From an uncultured Saprospiraceae bacterium (GTDB lineage Bacteria > Bacteroidota > Bacteroidia > Chitinophagales > Saprospiraceae), in assembly GCA_937997635.1 (NCBI GenBank), contig CALLFA010000027.1, positions 49,197 to 113,196 on the forward strand: 64,000 nucleotides of DNA, read 5' to 3'. The translations under genes and the position numbers were made by a program. The notes beneath the pieces were generated by a model. It had not been told where the DNA came from and did no database searches. It saw nothing but the letters and a program-made list of their open reading frames with translations. This document shows, in pieces, positions 35,118-42,882 of the stretch. The first letter of the stretch is position 1; each line of letters opens with the position of its first letter.

Positions 35118-35720
35118 TTGCACATATTCCAAATGAGAATTCTAAATAAAAAATACCTCCGATATTATACTAAAGCACAAACGGTGCAATCGGTACACTC
35201 TCCTTTTTTATATACCCTATTAACAGAATCGATAGAAAATAAGCGGATGTACAACATGCTTATTGACATCGAACAACTCGAACGCGCAAATACATTTTCA
35301 TTTAAAACAAGCATGCGGCAGTTGACCTTCATCTTTCATTGGTTGAGGATACTAAAGCCTAAACATGTTTTCCTTAACGAACATTCTCCTGAAGAGTTGG
35401 CGTGGATTGTCAAACGGATGAATATAAAAGTCCAGTCAATTGAGCAAAATGATATCTCACACAATGTGTTTGCCATTGTCAGTTACGATTATGCAGATTC
35501 CATCAAAAGACTTCTTCAAGCTGAAAGCTCTACCCTTTTTGTGACATGTATCGGTATTTCAAAACCTAAGTATGAGGAGTTAATCCATATGTTTGATCTC
35601 ACGGTTGACATGTATGACATTCATCTACTTATCAACAGGCAAGACATTAAAGTAAAACAACATTTTACCATTATTGAAAGGAGAAAAAAGCTGAGTGATA
35701 TCGGATTGTTCCCTAAATAA
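35118..35720 (+). CDS. Methyltransferase-like remnant protein
   Basis: A 200-residue protein. Its N-terminus (AQTVQSVHSPFLYTLLTES) and C-terminus (LTVDMYDIHLLINRQD, then KVKQHFTII) resemble the two ends of a Bacteroidota class I SAM-dependent methyltransferase group of about 240-260 residues. That group's hallmarks are HSPF near the start and TIDLFDxGxVFFRxE...HFTI at the end. The central SAM-binding glycine-rich strand-loop and the DGNH-type segment are absent. It is either a decayed enzyme or a domain kept for another use. The frame is intact, so it is probably still translated. Confidence 0.6.
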   Translation: MHIFQMRILNKKYLRYYTKAQTVQSVHSPFLYTLLTESIENKRMYNMLIDIEQLERANTFSFKTSMRQLTFIFHWLRILKPKHVFLNEHSPEELAWIVKRMNIKVQSIEQNDISHNVFAIVSYDYADSIKRLLQAESSTLFVTCIGISKPKYEELIHMFDLTVDMYDIHLLINRQDIKVKQHFTIIERRKKLSDIGLFPK

Positions 35721-35748
35721 AAATAGCCCAATTTGCATTGGGCTAGTA
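35721..35748 (-). terminator. Hairpin terminator serving the gldC operon
   Basis: A perfect 8-bp stem AGCCCAAT/ATTGGGCT with a four-base loop (35725-35744). On the minus strand it is followed by ATTTTTATTT, so it fits an intrinsic terminator for the operon ending at 35979. It lies directly behind the plus-strand gene and may also stop readthrough from that side. Confidence 0.65.
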
Positions 35749-35978
35749 TTGAACATATGACAAAGCTAAAATACTTAAACAAGTTTTTCTTGTTCATCTA
35801 ATGTAAGTAAATCTTTTTAAAAGCAAAGAATATTAGTGAATTTTATATTGAAACAATTTAATCCAAGGTCAATTGTCTTCGCCATAGCATAAAATTCGGA
35901 AGCTGAGTCTGAAGGGATATTCAAATGTTCTGTCCTTCGAGCTTACATCAACAGCCTACAAGACTCATGAAATCCCAG

Positions 35979-36200
35979 TCACTTAACCACCTCATAAGAT
36001 ACAATACGGACAAGTTCACCAGTCATATGTATGCCAGACATATCAGTTTGCCTTGATAAGCGACAGTTCACTTTTAATCCTGGACGTTTCATTCTAATGG
36101 GCATATTGACTGGCAAATATGTTTTGCCATTCTTAGAAAGCAATTGCCAATGACCACCTTCCAAATGAGAATAGTTGACTGTGTATATTTTTGAAAACAT
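35979..36200 (-). CDS. Small protein downstream of gldC
   Basis: A 73-residue, basic protein rich in beta-type residues (GGHWQLLSKNGKTYLPVNMPIRM). It starts two bases after the gldC stop and is the last gene before a terminator. I do not recognise it. Tight spacing and normal composition argue that it is real and co-expressed with gldC. Confidence 0.6.
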   Translation of the reverse strand: MFSKIYTVNYSHLEGGHWQLLSKNGKTYLPVNMPIRMKRPGLKVNCRLSRQTDMSGIHMTGELVRIVSYEVVK

Positions 36201-36202
36201 GC

Positions 36203-36553
36203 TTATTCTTCTTTAGGTAATATACCAGATTCTTCACCAAAAAATTCCGTAAACTTCGCAAGATGATTAGACAACTCAGTGTTTTGCGTAGCGCGATGGT
36301 AAGTTTCGGCGATGCCCTTAAGCGTGAAATACACAAATCTATCCATTTCAGACACCTGCATTTCCTTGGTCCAAAGATCAATTCGAAATGTGTCTTTGTG
36401 TTCTTTATCAAAAAGTGATAGCAAGAATGCCTTACATTCCGTTGGCTCACTGCCAAGTGGATTATCTGTACTTTCCCATGTTATTTTTTCTGGAATTTTA
36501 TCTGGACCTAATGCTACATTCAGACTTATTTTTGAATTCTTATTTGCGTTCAT
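36203..36553 (-). CDS. gldC: Gliding motility protein GldC
   Basis: A 116-residue protein matching GldC by the pattern ITWESTDNP, ECKAFLLSLFD, TFRIDLWTKEMQVSEMDRF and a helical C-terminus (IAETYHRAT). GldC is a small cytoplasmic accessory protein of Bacteroidota gliding and T9SS-linked motility. The four-base overlap with the upstream gene indicates translational coupling. No other gld gene is near, which fits the dispersed nature of gld genes. Confidence 0.88.
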   Translation of the reverse strand: MNANKNSKISLNVALGPDKIPEKITWESTDNPLGSEPTECKAFLLSLFDKEHKDTFRIDLWTKEMQVSEMDRFVYFTLKGIAETYHRATQNTELSNHLAKFTEFFGEESGILPKEE

Positions 36554-37245
36554 GTATTGGTAGTTAATGATTCTTGAAATGTCAGGATATCTTCGTTGGT
36601 GAAGGTATGAATACCAGCCTCAAGTTGTTGCGCATTTTGTAACATCATTGCGATTACAGCATCTGTTTCTACTGGCGTAATTTTCTTCAACAAATCGTTG
36701 GTGAGTGTATTTAGTTTTTTTCCTATGAAATTGGCTACTTTTTCTCGCATTCCTTGTTTATGTTGCTCAATAACAACGAATACTGGTTTGTAGATATAGT
36801 AACTCCAAAAATCAAGACCTGCCAGTTTGTTCTCTAATTCTTCTTTAGTTTTGTGAGGCAAAAACACAGATTTCAAAAGTGTATTAGAAGAAGAAAGCAA
36901 ACTCAATTGATTGACATTATTGTGTTTGGCATACAAAGCAATGCGTAAAGGAATAAGGAAATTGTTCTTCAAAAAACTCTCAGTGTCTTCCATTTCATTT
37001 TCTTGAAATATGAATAGATCGTCTCCTTTGATTTGATCTGTGATCCCTCGTAAAGATTCGTCTTCTATTTTTATAAATTTAATTTTACTGCTTATTATGT
37101 CAATGTCTTGGAATGCAAACACAAGCACAGATGAATACATATCATGTTGCAACAGAGATTCTAAAGCACAAGCACCAGCTTTCGTGTGAATGCCATACAG
37201 TAAAGCTTTTTTACTACTTCTCTGTAAAATTATTTTCTCTTGCAT
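36550..37245 (-). CDS. Degenerate Rossmann-fold protein (TIP30/SDR-like)
   Basis: A 231-residue protein that follows the layout of TIP30/HTATIP2-type atypical SDRs. Beta-1 and its loop (ALLYGIHTKAGACALESLL) sit where ALVxGATGxVGxxLLxxLL is expected. A serine-rich strand (LSLLSSSN), a KTKEELENKLAGLDF helix and a YKPVFVV strand follow, then an REKVANFIG helix. The glycine-rich dinucleotide motif is mostly lost, so NAD(P) binding is doubtful. It lies between a TraB/GumN gene and gldC and overlaps gldC. It may be a structural or sensing homologue. The family assignment is my inference from motif order. Confidence 0.5.
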   Translation of the reverse strand: MQEKIILQRSSKKALLYGIHTKAGACALESLLQHDMYSSVLVFAFQDIDIISSKIKFIKIEDESLRGITDQIKGDDLFIFQENEMEDTESFLKNNFLIPLRIALYAKHNNVNQLSLLSSSNTLLKSVFLPHKTKEELENKLAGLDFWSYYIYKPVFVVIEQHKQGMREKVANFIGKKLNTLTNDLLKKITPVETDAVIAMMLQNAQQLEAGIHTFTNEDILTFQESLTTNT

Positions 37246-37256
37246 ATGAGGAATTC

Positions 37257-38057
37257 CTATTGCTTAAAGAAGATTGGTTTGACAATAAACCCTTTCTTTT
37301 TCAATAAAGCCAACAAACCATATTTGCCACTCAAGTGCGCTGCACCAACAGCACAAAACGCGCTTTTCCCTACCATTACCTCATCAGAGATACGATCAAC
37401 CATTTTCTTATTCCGATCATATAACATCAGTTTTCTTTGTTTACCCAATGACCGCTTTGAAAACTTATACAACATATCGACGTCTTGCTTTTCATAAAGA
37501 TCTATCATTCTTTTCAATTTCGTTCTGAATGATTTTGGATTCTTAGCGATTGCTACAATGCTTTGCAATTGATATGGAATTGGAATCGAAGACATAATTC
37601 TAAACTGGTCACTTATTGACTCTAAACCAAACAGCTCTTTTTGTTCTTTATCAGCATATTGCCAAAGCACTGAATCTAAAGGCATGTTTTCAGAATTGAT
37701 CAATATTGACTCAGAGATCATATTAATGATCAATAATGGCAACAGCCTGCCCAACTGTGTGACATCTATTTGAAATGATTTATTGATCATACTTGCAACC
37801 TTTGCATACTTCGCTGGTGGCAAGTAATCCGCCATAATCTTTCCATCAGGAAAATACTGATATCCTGTGCTTCCGATAGTAGCCATTTCATTCAAATGAA
37901 ACTCAGTGGCAAAGGCTTGGCATTTATCTATATAAGGACTAACGAGATCGACAAATGAATGCACTCTGTAATCCCTAACATGCATTGTCCCAAAAATATA
38001 GGAGACACTTCCTTCTTTCTCTATAGACCAAAGAAGAGAAGATCGTTTATTTGACAT
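37257..38057 (-). CDS. TraB/GumN family protein
   Basis: A 266-residue protein with the family start SLLWSIEKEGSVSYIFGTMHVRD and the closing GAAHLSGKYGLLALLKKKGF. The two conserved GT-H and GA-HL sites are thought to form a metal-dependent hydrolase or protease-like centre in the TraB/Tiki superfamily. No signal peptide is visible, unlike many GumN relatives, so it is probably cytoplasmic. It follows the Lrp gene by five bases and precedes the Rossmann-like gene by eleven. Confidence 0.85.
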   Translation of the reverse strand: MSNKRSSLLWSIEKEGSVSYIFGTMHVRDYRVHSFVDLVSPYIDKCQAFATEFHLNEMATIGSTGYQYFPDGKIMADYLPPAKYAKVASMINKSFQIDVTQLGRLLPLLIINMISESILINSENMPLDSVLWQYADKEQKELFGLESISDQFRIMSSIPIPYQLQSIVAIAKNPKSFRTKLKRMIDLYEKQDVDMLYKFSKRSLGKQRKLMLYDRNKKMVDRISDEVMVGKSAFCAVGAAHLSGKYGLLALLKKKGFIVKPIFFKQ

Positions 38058-38062
38058 TGACT

Positions 38063-38539
38063 CTACTCGTAATTGAAAGGCAAGACTTTTGACTTTTTCG
38101 CTTTAGAGAGTGTCATGAGTGTTTTAAGCCTTTCCACTTCTTCAATCTGCGATAGTTTTTTAAACAACAATTGCTCGTAAGCTGAAATATCGCTACAAAT
38201 AATTCTAAGTAAAAAATCACCATCACCTGTAATGATGTAACATTCAGTGACTTCATCTATATCTTGCACTTTCTTTATGAAATTATCAAGTGCATTTTCT
38301 TTTTGCCAAGCCAATGACACTAAAACGAACGTGCTGATATTAAGGCCAATTTTAGAAGCATCTACTTTGGCGTGATAGCTTTGTATAACCTCTGATTGCT
38401 CAAGCTTTTTAACACGTTCAAGTGTCGGGGCAGGAGACAAACCGATTTTTTTAGACAACTCCAGGTTTGTAATTTTACTATTCTCTTGTAATAGTTTTAG
38501 AATCTTCAGATCAATTTTATCCAACTTCGTTTCAGACAT
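38063..38539 (-). CDS. Lrp/AsnC-family transcriptional regulator
   Basis: A 158-residue regulator with an N-terminal winged HTH (LDKIDLKILKLLQENSKIT...LSKKIGLSPAPTLERVKKLE) and a C-terminal RAM ligand-binding domain (VTECYIITGDGDFLLRI). It is the first gene of the lrp-traB-Rossmann-gldC operon. Two palindromes in the region before it suggest autoregulation. Lrp-type proteins normally respond to amino acids; the effector here is unknown. Confidence 0.92.
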   Translation of the reverse strand: MSETKLDKIDLKILKLLQENSKITNLELSKKIGLSPAPTLERVKKLEQSEVIQSYHAKVDASKIGLNISTFVLVSLAWQKENALDNFIKKVQDIDEVTECYIITGDGDFLLRIICSDISAYEQLLFKKLSQIEEVERLKTLMTLSKAKKSKVLPFNYE

Positions 38540-38554
38540 TTTCTAAATTTTGTG

Positions 38555-38609
38555 CAAATTTATCAAATAATTTGAATTTTGCTACTTATTTAAAATTAAA
38601 TTTGCAAAT
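38555..38609 (-). promoter_or_regulatory. lrp promoter with two palindromes
   Basis: On the minus strand TAAATTTG (38555-38562) is an exact TAnnTTTG -7 box, 16 bases before the start codon. Just upstream lie two perfect palindromes, TCAAAT-A-ATTTGA (38563-38575) and ATTTGCAAAT (38600-38609), about 36 bases apart centre to centre. They are good candidates for Lrp binding sites. Confidence 0.5.
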
Positions 38610-38785
38610 AAGAACATTTTACCATTTATAATAAAATATAATAGTGTTTGATGGCAGTCGTTTGAGGTAGATTCTAATTGTACACAAAACTAACATTTAC
38701 TGTGTGCTGACTTATTTAACCCAATTAAAGCTTTTTTAGTCTACAGATGGCGTTAGATTCTGAAAGTGTTTATTTTTTGATTCAA

Positions 38786-38818
38786 TAAAAAAGGGCAGCA
38801 GCAATGTGCTACTACCCT
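38786..38818 (-). terminator. Intrinsic terminator of the small secreted-protein gene
   Basis: On the minus strand an 11-bp stem AGGGTAGTAGC/GCTGCTGCCCT (with G-U pairs, five-base loop) is followed by TTTTTTATT. It lies 53 bases after the stop at 38871. The rest of 38540-38870 is A+T-rich and holds only the lrp promoter. Confidence 0.8.
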
Positions 38819-38870
38819 ATCCTCCATTACATTTATCCATTCCTGACAAACAGATAATGTTTTTTATCAA

Positions 38871-39209
38871 CTATGAAGTTTTGGTCTCAATACGCACTGG
38901 TAAGGTATACACTTTATTTACCTCTACGTCTGTTGCTTTCAACTCCTTATAGTTTAGTTCATTCTTAATTCTATGGTCAATTTGGGCGTTATCCGTTGAC
39001 AGTATGATGAGTTCTTTTTTGGCATTGACCGTAAAGCTCACATAGAAAACACCATCTTCGTCATCTACGGTATCGAAGTTCATCTTCGAAATGTAGCTTG
39101 ACAACTCAGCACGGAGCTCAGCTTTTTTCTCGGGTACTGGATTAGCAAAAGTTGTAGTAGAAGCGATAATAACCGCAAGGGCGACTAAATAAACTTTTAA
39201 TTTTGACAT
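38871..39209 (-). CDS. Small secreted protein of unknown function
   Basis: A 112-residue protein with a signal peptide (1-22, ending TFANP), a short helical region, and a beta-rich domain (DGVFYVSFTVNAKKELIILSTDN). The layout resembles small Bacteroidota periplasmic proteins related to the TonB C-terminal fold, where a FxVxxxGxI strand pattern recurs, but the match is weak. It is monocistronic, with its own terminator. Confidence 0.65.
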   Translation of the reverse strand: MSKLKVYLVALAVIIASTTTFANPVPEKKAELRAELSSYISKMNFDTVDDEDGVFYVSFTVNAKKELIILSTDNAQIDHRIKNELNYKELKATDVEVNKVYTLPVRIETKTS

Positions 39210-39631
39210 AGGTCGATAGATTTAATTGACTGGGGTTAAACAATACGTTATTAAATTTCAATTGGTTAGGATCAAGATTTTTTTAGTCTTAGAATCCTTA
39301 TTGTTCGATGAAAGTGGCCACATAAATCGTACAGTTAAAAGACGTCCGTTTGAAGACCAATGTTGCATATCAAGCAGTAGAATCGATGAATGAGCATATA
39401 TTTCCGATTAATGGATGTTGATTCTCGATAGGAATTTGATGCAGCGTTATCACATGTCGTCGCTAATAATTATAATCTCTTTATTAAAACACAATCTTGC
39501 GCTACAATCATCCTGCTTGCGGGATGCAGTCCCACAAGTGCCTGGCGTGTAGCTGATTGTGGAGGAAATTGCTTGTTCTAAAGAAACTTGGTACTTACAG
39601 GACAGGTCCTCACTCCTGAGAGCTTAAGATA
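39210..39631. other. Intergenic region with overlapping small hairpins
   Basis: No gene is supported. Near 39509-39534 two overlapping hairpins can form, CATCCTGC/GCGGGATG and GGGA/TCCC. About 65 bases on, ACAGGACAGG (39597-39606) matches the linker of the array repeats. This may be a decayed member of that family. The rest looks like ordinary A+T-rich spacer. Confidence 0.4.
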
Positions 39632-39691
39632 TTGTTTGGCATTATAATGAGCTGTAAAATTATGCGTTATCAATACAAGCAAACAACTAAA

Positions 39692-40932
39692 ATGAGATCA
39701 AACATTACCTTGTTATTCATTCTCCTCTTTCAAGTATTCTCTTTTGGACAACAAATCTTTGATGGCATTTATCTACCGAAAAAGGAGAGCGTCTACCATA
39801 TGCCCACGTCTTTTTAAAAAACCACCAACAAACAGGTAGTGTAACAAACGAAGATGGATATTTTATATTTAAAGTACATGAGTCCATTGAAGACACCCTT
39901 GTATGTTCTATACTTGGTTATGAGACTTTATATACACCATTGCGAGATTTAACTGAGGATGTAACATTAACCATGATCCCTGAATCATTTCTTTTGGATG
40001 AAGTGACTATCGTTTCAGATGAATATTTGAGACACCTTTTGAAAGAGGCTATTCAAAACATACCAAAGAATTATCCGACATCTGATCATCAACTCATGGC
40101 CTATCAACAAGATTTCAGTTTGTCAAATGGTGAGTACAGTGAATTGATAGAATCTGACCTTATTATAAGAACGAATGGTTACCATGAAGAAAAAATCAAT
40201 AGAGATATTTATCTGAATCAATTGCGTAAAACAGATGACAACAGAAACTTAAGGGATGATTTAAAAATGGCTTTTGGCAATTCTAAAATTATATATGATT
40301 CCAATCCTTTAATAAAACGGACATTACAAAGAGTCATTTTAACACACGAAAAACAGAGAACAATTTTGGATTTAGTGGATGAAGTATCGCAATCTAAGGT
40401 ATCCTTATATGCAAAACATGTTATAGAAAACGATACAATCCTAACCATTAAATTTGAAGATCCGCTATTTGGAAAATTAGGTGTTTTTACGCTCCTCTCA
40501 CTTAACCTGTCCGATCTAGCTTTCATAAAAATTCAGCACGGTGCGTTATGGGATGAGGACAATGATTGGAACATCTATAAGTATAGTAAAGTCAATGGCA
40601 TCTATTATCCAGTATTTTCTAAACACGTGACTTCTCTTGAATTTAATCATGAAACAGCACAGCATTATAATGTGAAGACTCTATACGTCTATGACATAAT
40701 GGTAGACAAAAATGATTTTACTAAACCAAAACGCAAGAGCAAATTCAATAATAAAAAAGATCTGCGAAAAATGAAGTACACCTATGATTCTGCATTTTGG
40801 GATGACTACCCCTACCCCAACTCATTGCCATCTACAACTGCTGTCATGAATGCCTTGAATAAGCAGCAAAATATCGATGATCAGTTTAAGAAAAATGAGC
40901 GAAAAAAATTGTTTAGTAAGCAAAAGAAATAA
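39692..40932 (+). pseudogene. Frameshifted carboxypeptidase-like regulatory-domain protein
   Basis: The start at 39692 gives a signal peptide (MRSNITLLFILLFQVFSFGQ) and the beginning of a CarboxypepD_reg-like domain (QIFDGIYLP), then the frame ends at 39817. The rest of the domain continues in another frame from about 39778 (EKGERLPYAHVFLKN...VTNEDGYFIFKV...ILGYET) and runs to 40932. Joining the two needs a -1 shift at CCGAAAAAGG, near 39778-39784. The long C-terminal part (about 330 residues) is intact and of unknown function. This could be a real inactivating deletion, a sequencing error in the A run or, less likely, programmed frameshifting. Confidence 0.75.
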
Positions 40933-40959
40933 CATAAAAATTCATTAGCTCTAAGAACA

Positions 40960-42345
40960 TCACCCCCACCCGATCATCACAGCAACCATTAAAAACAACC
41001 AAGACATAAATAAGATCATCAACATCAATGGCACAATGAAGCGCAACCATCGATCAAACGGTACTCGACACATACTCAACATCGCTATCAATCCTCCTAA
41101 TGTTGGATTTATCAGATTGGTTACACCGTCTCCTATTTGGAATGCTAGGATGGTTGATTGCCTAGTCAGCCCTACGATATCACCAACTGGTATCATCACA
41201 GGTAATGTGGCTAAGGCTTGACCACTCCCTGATGGGATCATCAAATTCAACACGCATTGGGCTATTGACATCACTACAGCAGAAGCCAATACGGGAAGAG
41301 AGGTCAACATTTCTGATAGCTGATAGGCTATGGTATCACTAATCTGCCCCATCTCAAGAATAACCTTTATTGTCGTTGCAAAGCCTACCATAAAAGCACC
41401 AGGTGCTACGACACCGACAGATGTCAAGGCTGTCTCAGATATTTCTCGGGGAGACAAGCGTGCAGCTATACCAGCAGCTACAGCAATCATCACGAAAATG
41501 GCTGAGATCTCTTGTAAGTACCAATGATGGACAAAGATGCCATACAACATCACTCCCATACCACCAAGAAAAATGAATGCTACCAACCAGTTGTTCTTGG
41601 ACATTGTATATTTCTCAATGCCTTTGGATAAAGAGAAACCAGAGGTATCTAATCCTAGTGATAATTCACTTGGCCGATTGGATATCTTTTTGAAATAACG
41701 TACATTATAGAAGGCCAGTAAAGCCAATCCACAGAAACATAAGGCTGATCGAAATGGTGCTCCACTAAACATCGGCAACTCTGCAATCTTATGCCCTGTA
41801 CCTACGGTGTATGGATTTATCGGTGATAAGCCAAAGCCAACCGTTATCGCTGCTACACTCATACCTGCAGCCAATATCAAATCACCACCCAATGCTAAAG
41901 CAAGCATAGCGCCAATTGGGACCATAGCGATATTGTTCTCATAGCCAACAGCAACGCCGAGCATACCAAAAACAAAAGTCATAACAACAACAATGACATA
42001 CTTTCTCTGGAGTCCTAACTTCTTCACAAGTGTCCCTACAGCATTCTCTACCATCATTGATTTTTCTAAAATACCAAACATGATACCACTGGCAAAGACA
42101 ACCCAGATGATGTCCGAGGCAGTTTTAAAACCTTTTGCTAAAGCAACAAACATATCCAGAAAACTGACTGGCTGTTGTTCAGTAAATGAAAATGTACCTG
42201 GTATGACTCGCTGCCTTCCATCTACCAATTCACGTTCAAACATCCCAGCTGGTAGTATGTAACTCATAATCGTTGCCAGACAAATAATACCAAAGAGCAT
42301 TGTTACTGGATGTGGAATCCGCTCATACCATCTTTTTCTATCCAT
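40960..42345 (-). CDS. YfcC/DcuC-family membrane transporter
   Basis: A 461-residue protein with about 11-12 membrane segments. The start FGIICLATIMSYILPAGMFERE is typical of YfcC proteins, and GYENNIAMVPIGAML and the C-terminal MIPSGSGQALATLPVM with NLINPTLGG are the two conserved re-entrant regions of the C4-dicarboxylate/basic amino acid carrier (DcuC-like) superfamily. Substrate is unknown, with carboxylates or peptides plausible. It overlaps the preceding DUF1801 gene by eight bases. Confidence 0.85.
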   Translation of the reverse strand: MDRKRWYERIPHPVTMLFGIICLATIMSYILPAGMFERELVDGRQRVIPGTFSFTEQQPVSFLDMFVALAKGFKTASDIIWVVFASGIMFGILEKSMMVENAVGTLVKKLGLQRKYVIVVVMTFVFGMLGVAVGYENNIAMVPIGAMLALALGGDLILAAGMSVAAITVGFGLSPINPYTVGTGHKIAELPMFSGAPFRSALCFCGLALLAFYNVRYFKKISNRPSELSLGLDTSGFSLSKGIEKYTMSKNNWLVAFIFLGGMGVMLYGIFVHHWYLQEISAIFVMIAVAAGIAARLSPREISETALTSVGVVAPGAFMVGFATTIKVILEMGQISDTIAYQLSEMLTSLPVLASAVVMSIAQCVLNLMIPSGSGQALATLPVMIPVGDIVGLTRQSTILAFQIGDGVTNLINPTLGGLIAMLSMCRVPFDRWLRFIVPLMLMILFMSWLFLMVAVMIGWG

Positions 42346-42760
42346 ACTTCTCTGTCATATAATCCCATGTAGATGCAATGATTTGTTTGAGTATATCCTC
42401 ATCGACATCTTCAAGTTTGTTTATATACAGACAAGTTTTACCCGTTTTATGTTTGCCCAATTGAGTCAGCAATGTTTTCAATCTTGGAGAACTTGCATCT
42501 ACATAAAGCGTTAATGCGTTTTTCCTTGGTGAAAATCCAGTTTTGCATATAACACCTTCTCGACCACTTTCATAGCTATAATTATACTTACCAAATCCAA
42601 TGATGCTTGGGCCCCACATCTTTGGTTTCTCCCCTGTGATCTCCTTGAACAATTTCAGTAATCGTTTGCCGTCCTTTCGCTTTTTTTCGTTCTCCACTGC
42701 ATTCAAAAATGATGACACACTTAGGTTGTTTTCTTTTGTTTTCAAATCTGCTTTAGCCAC
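42338..42760 (-). CDS. DUF1801 domain protein
   Basis: A 140-residue protein with the DUF1801 pattern: KRKDGKRLLKLFKEITGEKPKMWG, IIGFGKYNYSYESGREG, KNALTLYVD and the C-terminal GKTCLYINKLEDVDEDIL helix. It is a small alpha/beta protein related in fold to YdhG, function unknown. The eight-base overlap with the transporter gene suggests co-translation. Confidence 0.85.
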   Translation of the reverse strand: MAKADLKTKENNLSVSSFLNAVENEKKRKDGKRLLKLFKEITGEKPKMWGPSIIGFGKYNYSYESGREGVICKTGFSPRKNALTLYVDASSPRLKTLLTQLGKHKTGKTCLYINKLEDVDEDILKQIIASTWDYMTEKYG

Positions 42761-42805
42761 GTGTTATTAATTTAGATAATTCCAAGATACTGAAAATAGA
42801 GACTG

Positions 42806-42842
42806 AAAAAAAATGGCTTATGCAAGATGAATGCATAAGCCA
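42806..42842 (-). terminator. Intrinsic terminator of the 1787-residue gene
   Basis: A perfect 11-bp stem TGGCTTATGCA/TGCATAAGCCA (42814-42842) with a seven-base loop. On the minus strand it is followed by eight T (42806-42813). It lies 40 bases past the stop at 42883. Confidence 0.9.
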
Positions 42843-42882
42843 CATTTATATCATTTAATGAGCGTATTTAACCGAGAACGTT

